From: Terana coerulea
Taxonomy: Eukaryota; Basidiomycota; Agaricomycetes; Polyporales; Phanerochaetaceae
Assembly (NCBI GenBank): GCA_024811115.1
Contig: JAKOGH010000722.1
Location: 62,001-126,000 of the forward strand
Direction: 5' to 3'
Length of the DNA: 64,000 nucleotides
Below are positions 60,456 to 64,000 of the stretch, in pieces. The translations under genes were made by a program, and so were the position numbers. The first letter of the stretch is position 1, and each line of letters opens with the position of its first letter. The notes below the pieces were generated by a model. The model was not told where the DNA came from. It did no database searches and was given only the letters and a program-made list of their open reading frames with translations.

Positions 60456-63400
60456 TGCCCACACTCAACGGCATCCGGCGCGTAACAACAGCGCGTAATG
60501 CGCTGTGTTGAGATGCAAGTAAGTAGTGATATCAATGCCGTGCAACGCGACAACGCACGCCGCGGGGCGATGTGTGCAATGTATCGCGAGGGGGCGACAG
60601 GATCCGTCGTCGAACTCTGTCTGGGGCCCGATGCGGGTGCGCCAGGGGATGAGGGGCAGCGCGGTCGCACGCCTCGGCGGGTCGGGACGGGTTGTGCGGT
60701 CAGCTGCCGGACGCGTCGCTGCGTCGCTGCATGTCGGGTATTGAGGCGTTGATTCGAGTCGCGAGCATGTTGACGAGGACCGCGCGCGCGGGCTAGACAA
60801 CCTGTCCGGTGGTGACGTTTGAGCAGTCCTGCATACACTCGTCTCGGTATACCGGCGCGCTGTAGAGTTCAACGCGTGCAGCCCATTCAAAGGAAATCCT
60901 ATAGTATTGCATGTAATATATACAATACACACAGCGCATGCAATGGGGAGTCGCAAGTGGAGACTTACTGTAACCATGATACCGTGCTCCAGATCTCCCA
61001 ACCTTCCCGTCGCGCGTGCGCAGCAACTGTGGCAGTCTTCTCCCGTGTCGTACCGCAGCACTGGACACTCTATATATGTGCATATTTAGAGAGCGAGAGC
61101 AGGACCGACGGCATGGAACTGGCTCGCGGTGCGCGGTCTCGAAGGGTCCGCGAGAGGTGTGAACGGTGCTTGCTGCGGGCTGTTGGTGTCCGGCATCGAC
61201 AAGCGAGTGTATTTGGAGAGAGGCAGCGCTGCGCAGGACCGACGACGTGGAATCGGGCTGTCGGAGTGAGATCGCGAAGAACCAGTGAGCGAGGTGTGAA
61301 AGTAGGAAGGAGGTGCAAACGTATAGAAACGACGCGCCTATTCGGGGTCGGGCGAAGGTTGTGTGAGAGATCTGTGTTGAGGGAGGGCGCACGAGCCTCG
61401 GACGGCTTCTTCTGTCTGGATTCAGGTTCTCACGCAGCTAACTTACAACCACAGTCAGAGCCAGCGAAGTGCCCCATCAAGAGGGAGGACGAAAGGTAGA
61501 ACTGCTCAGGCTGGATCTGATGTAGCTTCAACGTTAGAGGCAGCTTGCTCGATACACAGATTGAGGACATTTTCGCCCAAACGGGGTCATTGTTCATACG
61601 CACCTAGCGTGTCCAAGGCTGGAGGAACACTGACCCGCTCCGGTAAACACCCACCCATCCGGCAACGCAAGCCACGCCCGATCCTCCCACCCCCTCTCAC
61701 GCGGTGGCGCTGTGCTTTCGAAACTGCGTCGTATTGACAGGCCTGCACTCGAGCGCGCACCTGCGCAGTTCCGGACGTCCACCGGTGCACCGGCCAGCCA
61801 CCGTCTATGCATGATACCGCTCGGAGGACCGCCGCGCAGGGACGGCGAAGGCGAAGGCCGACTGGGAACGTCTTCCCTCTTCCCTGGATCGTGATGCGCG
61901 CCCGGCGCCGCGAAAGGCAGGCGGAGGGCCGCGACGCGTCCCCGGTGCCCACGCTCCCCGACGGAGCAAGCGCAGATGACGAACAGCGGCACGCGAAGAT
62001 CGTCGATGGCTTCGCTGCTTCTTGTGCTTCTGCGAAAGTTTGCGCGAAGGCGCGAAGCATGGGGTCAGAGGCGCGATCGCGCCGGCGTGGGGCGGCCGAT
62101 GGGCGAAGGATGTGGCAGGGCGCGCGAGGATGATGTTGGAAGGGTGTTTGGGAGGGGAAATTATTCGCCGGCGGGCGGGCGACGTCCGCGCAGTTTCGAC
62201 TCCAAAGCGATAAGCCGGGGTGCGGTTGCTGGGGGAGACGGGAGGCGGCGCACGGCGAGCAGGCAGGGTCGGATGGTGACGCAGCCTGGGCCGCGGAGAG
62301 TCTGGAAAGGCAGACAGCTCGCCACGGACAGCTGGAAGTTGGAAGGTGAGAGCGAAGAGGCAGAGAGACGCCGCGTGATGCGAGCGGGATGGACGTGCGG
62401 GGGCAGGGCTGAGCGCGTGACGTGGCGGACGCGCGCGCACGGCCGTTCTCGAAGGGCAAGAAGGCGGGGCGGGAAGATCCCGGGGACGCGCGACGCGCTG
62501 GGGAAGCCGGGGGACGATACGACGATCGGGCGCGTCCGTCGACGGACGTCAGCGGACGAGGGGCGGGTGTTTGTTCTTCCGGGCAGTAGAACGGTCAAGT
62601 TGGTGTGTCGTGTAAGCTTTGTTCTGACCGTCTTGGTAGCTGGGATGCCGCATACGCCTCCTGGGGCAGCAGCGCATCAGAGTACGACATCCTGCACTCG
62701 GTGCCGCGCCACCGACGAGCTTCAGCGACAGAACGCTGTCTGCCTCCATTCCTGCCCTCCATCAGTCCCTCCCGCTGCCCCAAGCATCGCGATTCACACG
62801 GCCGACGCGCCGTTCGAATTCATATGCGTTCATCGACCGCCCGCCACCATCAGCGCAAGGTACGCAACGGACAGGCACGCGCGAGCGCAGAACGCTGATG
62901 GCCCGCCCCGGACGCAACTCTAACAGCTCTCCGTGGTGGGAGGACGCGGCATCGCCATCCCGCCTGCGTCTGCCGCGGTGGCGCGTAGCGACAAATGCTG
63001 CTGCACTGACCGAGCCCGCACCTCAGCAGACAGCCCTCGCGCCATCACGTCCTGCCGACTCCCCATAGTGCTGCAATCGTGGGAGGCGCGCAGAGGCGCG
63101 TCCGCGCGACGCCACACGCGGGAGGGCACGCCGCACTGCTCGCCGCCTCGCCGCATGCAGTCTGGGGGAGGCCTGCGCCTCGATGCCGCCACCCCACCCG
63201 GCCTGGTCGCCCCCGCGCGCCTCGACACCCGTGGGGCCATCGCCCTCCCGCGAGACCGCACGTCGAACGTTGCCCACCCTGCGCTGCCGCGACCCTGGAG
63301 CCGAGCGTTGGGCCGCTGGGTCTCGCCCACAGCGCCCTGGCGCACGCGCTGCAGGGCTGCAGCGGGCGCGTCAGGGCCTGCGAAGCTTGTTTGAGCCGCC

Positions 63401-63930
63401 GCATGCACGCATGCACGCGATCGTAGCCAGGGTCTGCGCTGGCCCAAGCGACGTCGGGGCACGCTGTCCGCTATTGGCTGCGTCAAGGCTGTTTGTAGGA
63501 GGCGGCCGTGGCGTGCCAGGGCGGGGGCGCGGACAGGGCACCCGACCGCCCCCCCCCTCCGACGTCTCGGCGCGTGCGTGCTCCCGGTGTGCAGCTGAGC
63601 AGGGGGACGAACTCGGGAGACGGCATGGCTGAGAAATATCGCGGGCGCTCTGACCTTCAAGCGTGGACGCACCGCGACGCCTTCAACTCGCCAAAAATTC
63701 TGGATCAACAGGGTGCAAGTCTCTTCCGCACAGCCACATTATGCAAACGCACACACGACTTGCGCCTGCCCCCAGGGCCCCGCTGGGCCCGGACCCTGCA
63801 CACTCCCCTCCACCCTTGCGAATATCCGTCTTCGCGGCCAGCGCACGTCGGCATCAGCCGCCACGCAGCAAACTCAAACCCCGCGACCGCCGCCTCCGCC
63901 GCCGCGGAGCCCCGCCCCAACCTTCACCCA

Positions 63931-64000
63931 CCCACCCCTCCTTCCTCCCTCCTCCTCCTCATTCCCACCATCGTGCCGACCGTGCTTCCAACCACCTGAC
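63931..64000 (+). promoter_or_regulatory. Pyrimidine-rich tract at window end
   Basis: The last 70 bases are strongly C/T-rich on the plus strand with CTCCTC runs. Such tracts often precede transcription starts in basidiomycete genes, so a plus-strand gene may begin just beyond the window. Confidence 0.3.

Larger units (their letters stand above)
56372..63930. other. GC-rich region without recognisable genes
   Basis: About 7.6 kb (to near the window end) rich in CpG-containing words on both strands. Open frames of 60-315 codons occur in all frames, but they are Arg/Ala/Pro-rich, overlap antisense frames of equal length and lack any family motif, so I read them as products of base composition. 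No transposase, reverse transcriptase or tRNA was seen. Smaller AT-rich islands occur near 59,910 and 60,900-61,090. It may be decayed repeat sequence or contain non-coding RNA genes; the sequence does not decide. Confidence 0.45.

Noticed and set aside
61976..62923. Longest open frame of the gene-poor region (315 codons, plus strand)
   Set aside because: It is Arg-rich with no motif, overlaps antisense frames of 211-290 codons, and its length is expected from high GC.

Overview
This window looks like nuclear DNA of a filamentous basidiomycete, most likely an Agaricomycete; a polypore-like fungus is my guess from the feel of the proteins, not a demonstrated placement. The evidence is a dense run of protein-coding genes broken by many short GT-AG introns (about 45-75 nt), very small exons, and typical fungal families: Zn2Cys6 and forkhead regulators, a TEY MAP kinase, a Kre9/Knh-type secreted protein, and SAGA subunits. 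I saw no tRNA, rRNA, CRISPR array or intact transposon.

Layout, bases 1-26,500: HFI1/ADA1 (-) and TAF10 (+) head to head; an MRS3/4 mitochondrial carrier (-); a purine phosphoribosyltransferase (-) divergent from RPC53/RPC4 of RNA polymerase III (+); PTA1/symplekin (-) divergent from VMA10 (+); a Zn2Cys6 transcription factor (-); RPS15 (-) divergent from acidic ribosomal protein P2 (+); a type II membrane glycosyltransferase (-) divergent from a Gin4/NIM1-type kinase with a KA1 tail (+); TMA16 (-).

Layout, bases 26,500-56,400: LIG4 (+, intact over about twenty exons); an unrecognised multi-pass membrane protein (+); AP-1 gamma-adaptin (-) divergent from a forkhead factor (+); NBP35 (+); an SLT2/MPK1-type MAP kinase (-); SGF73 (-); a two-domain Kre9/Knh-like secreted protein (-); PAT1 (-); an F-box/RCC1-repeat protein (-); and a DJ-1/PfpI-family protein (+) with a clear TATA box.

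Layout, bases 56,400-64,000: a GC-rich stretch of about 7.6 kb in which I find no recognisable gene. It holds a diverged tandem duplication with a period near 300 bp and an octamer microsatellite, and ends in a pyrimidine-rich tract that may be the promoter of a gene beyond the window.

Most of these are housekeeping genes without a shared pathway. Three partial themes exist: SAGA/TFIID (HFI1, TAF10, SGF73), mRNA 3'-end formation and decay (PTA1, PAT1), and iron handling (MRS3/4, NBP35). Many neighbours are divergent pairs with 200-400 bp between start codons.

A striking feature is that about ten otherwise well-conserved genes each need a single-base shift to keep the family reading frame, often in a short homopolymer, while others (LIG4, PTA1, NBP35, RPS15, P2, PAT1, DJ-1) read cleanly. 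The simplest explanation is residual consensus indels in the assembly, so apparent breaks should not be read as pseudogenes without checking. The other notable signal is a 7-nt micro-exon followed by a GC-AG intron inside the conserved glycine loop of the phosphoribosyltransferase gene.
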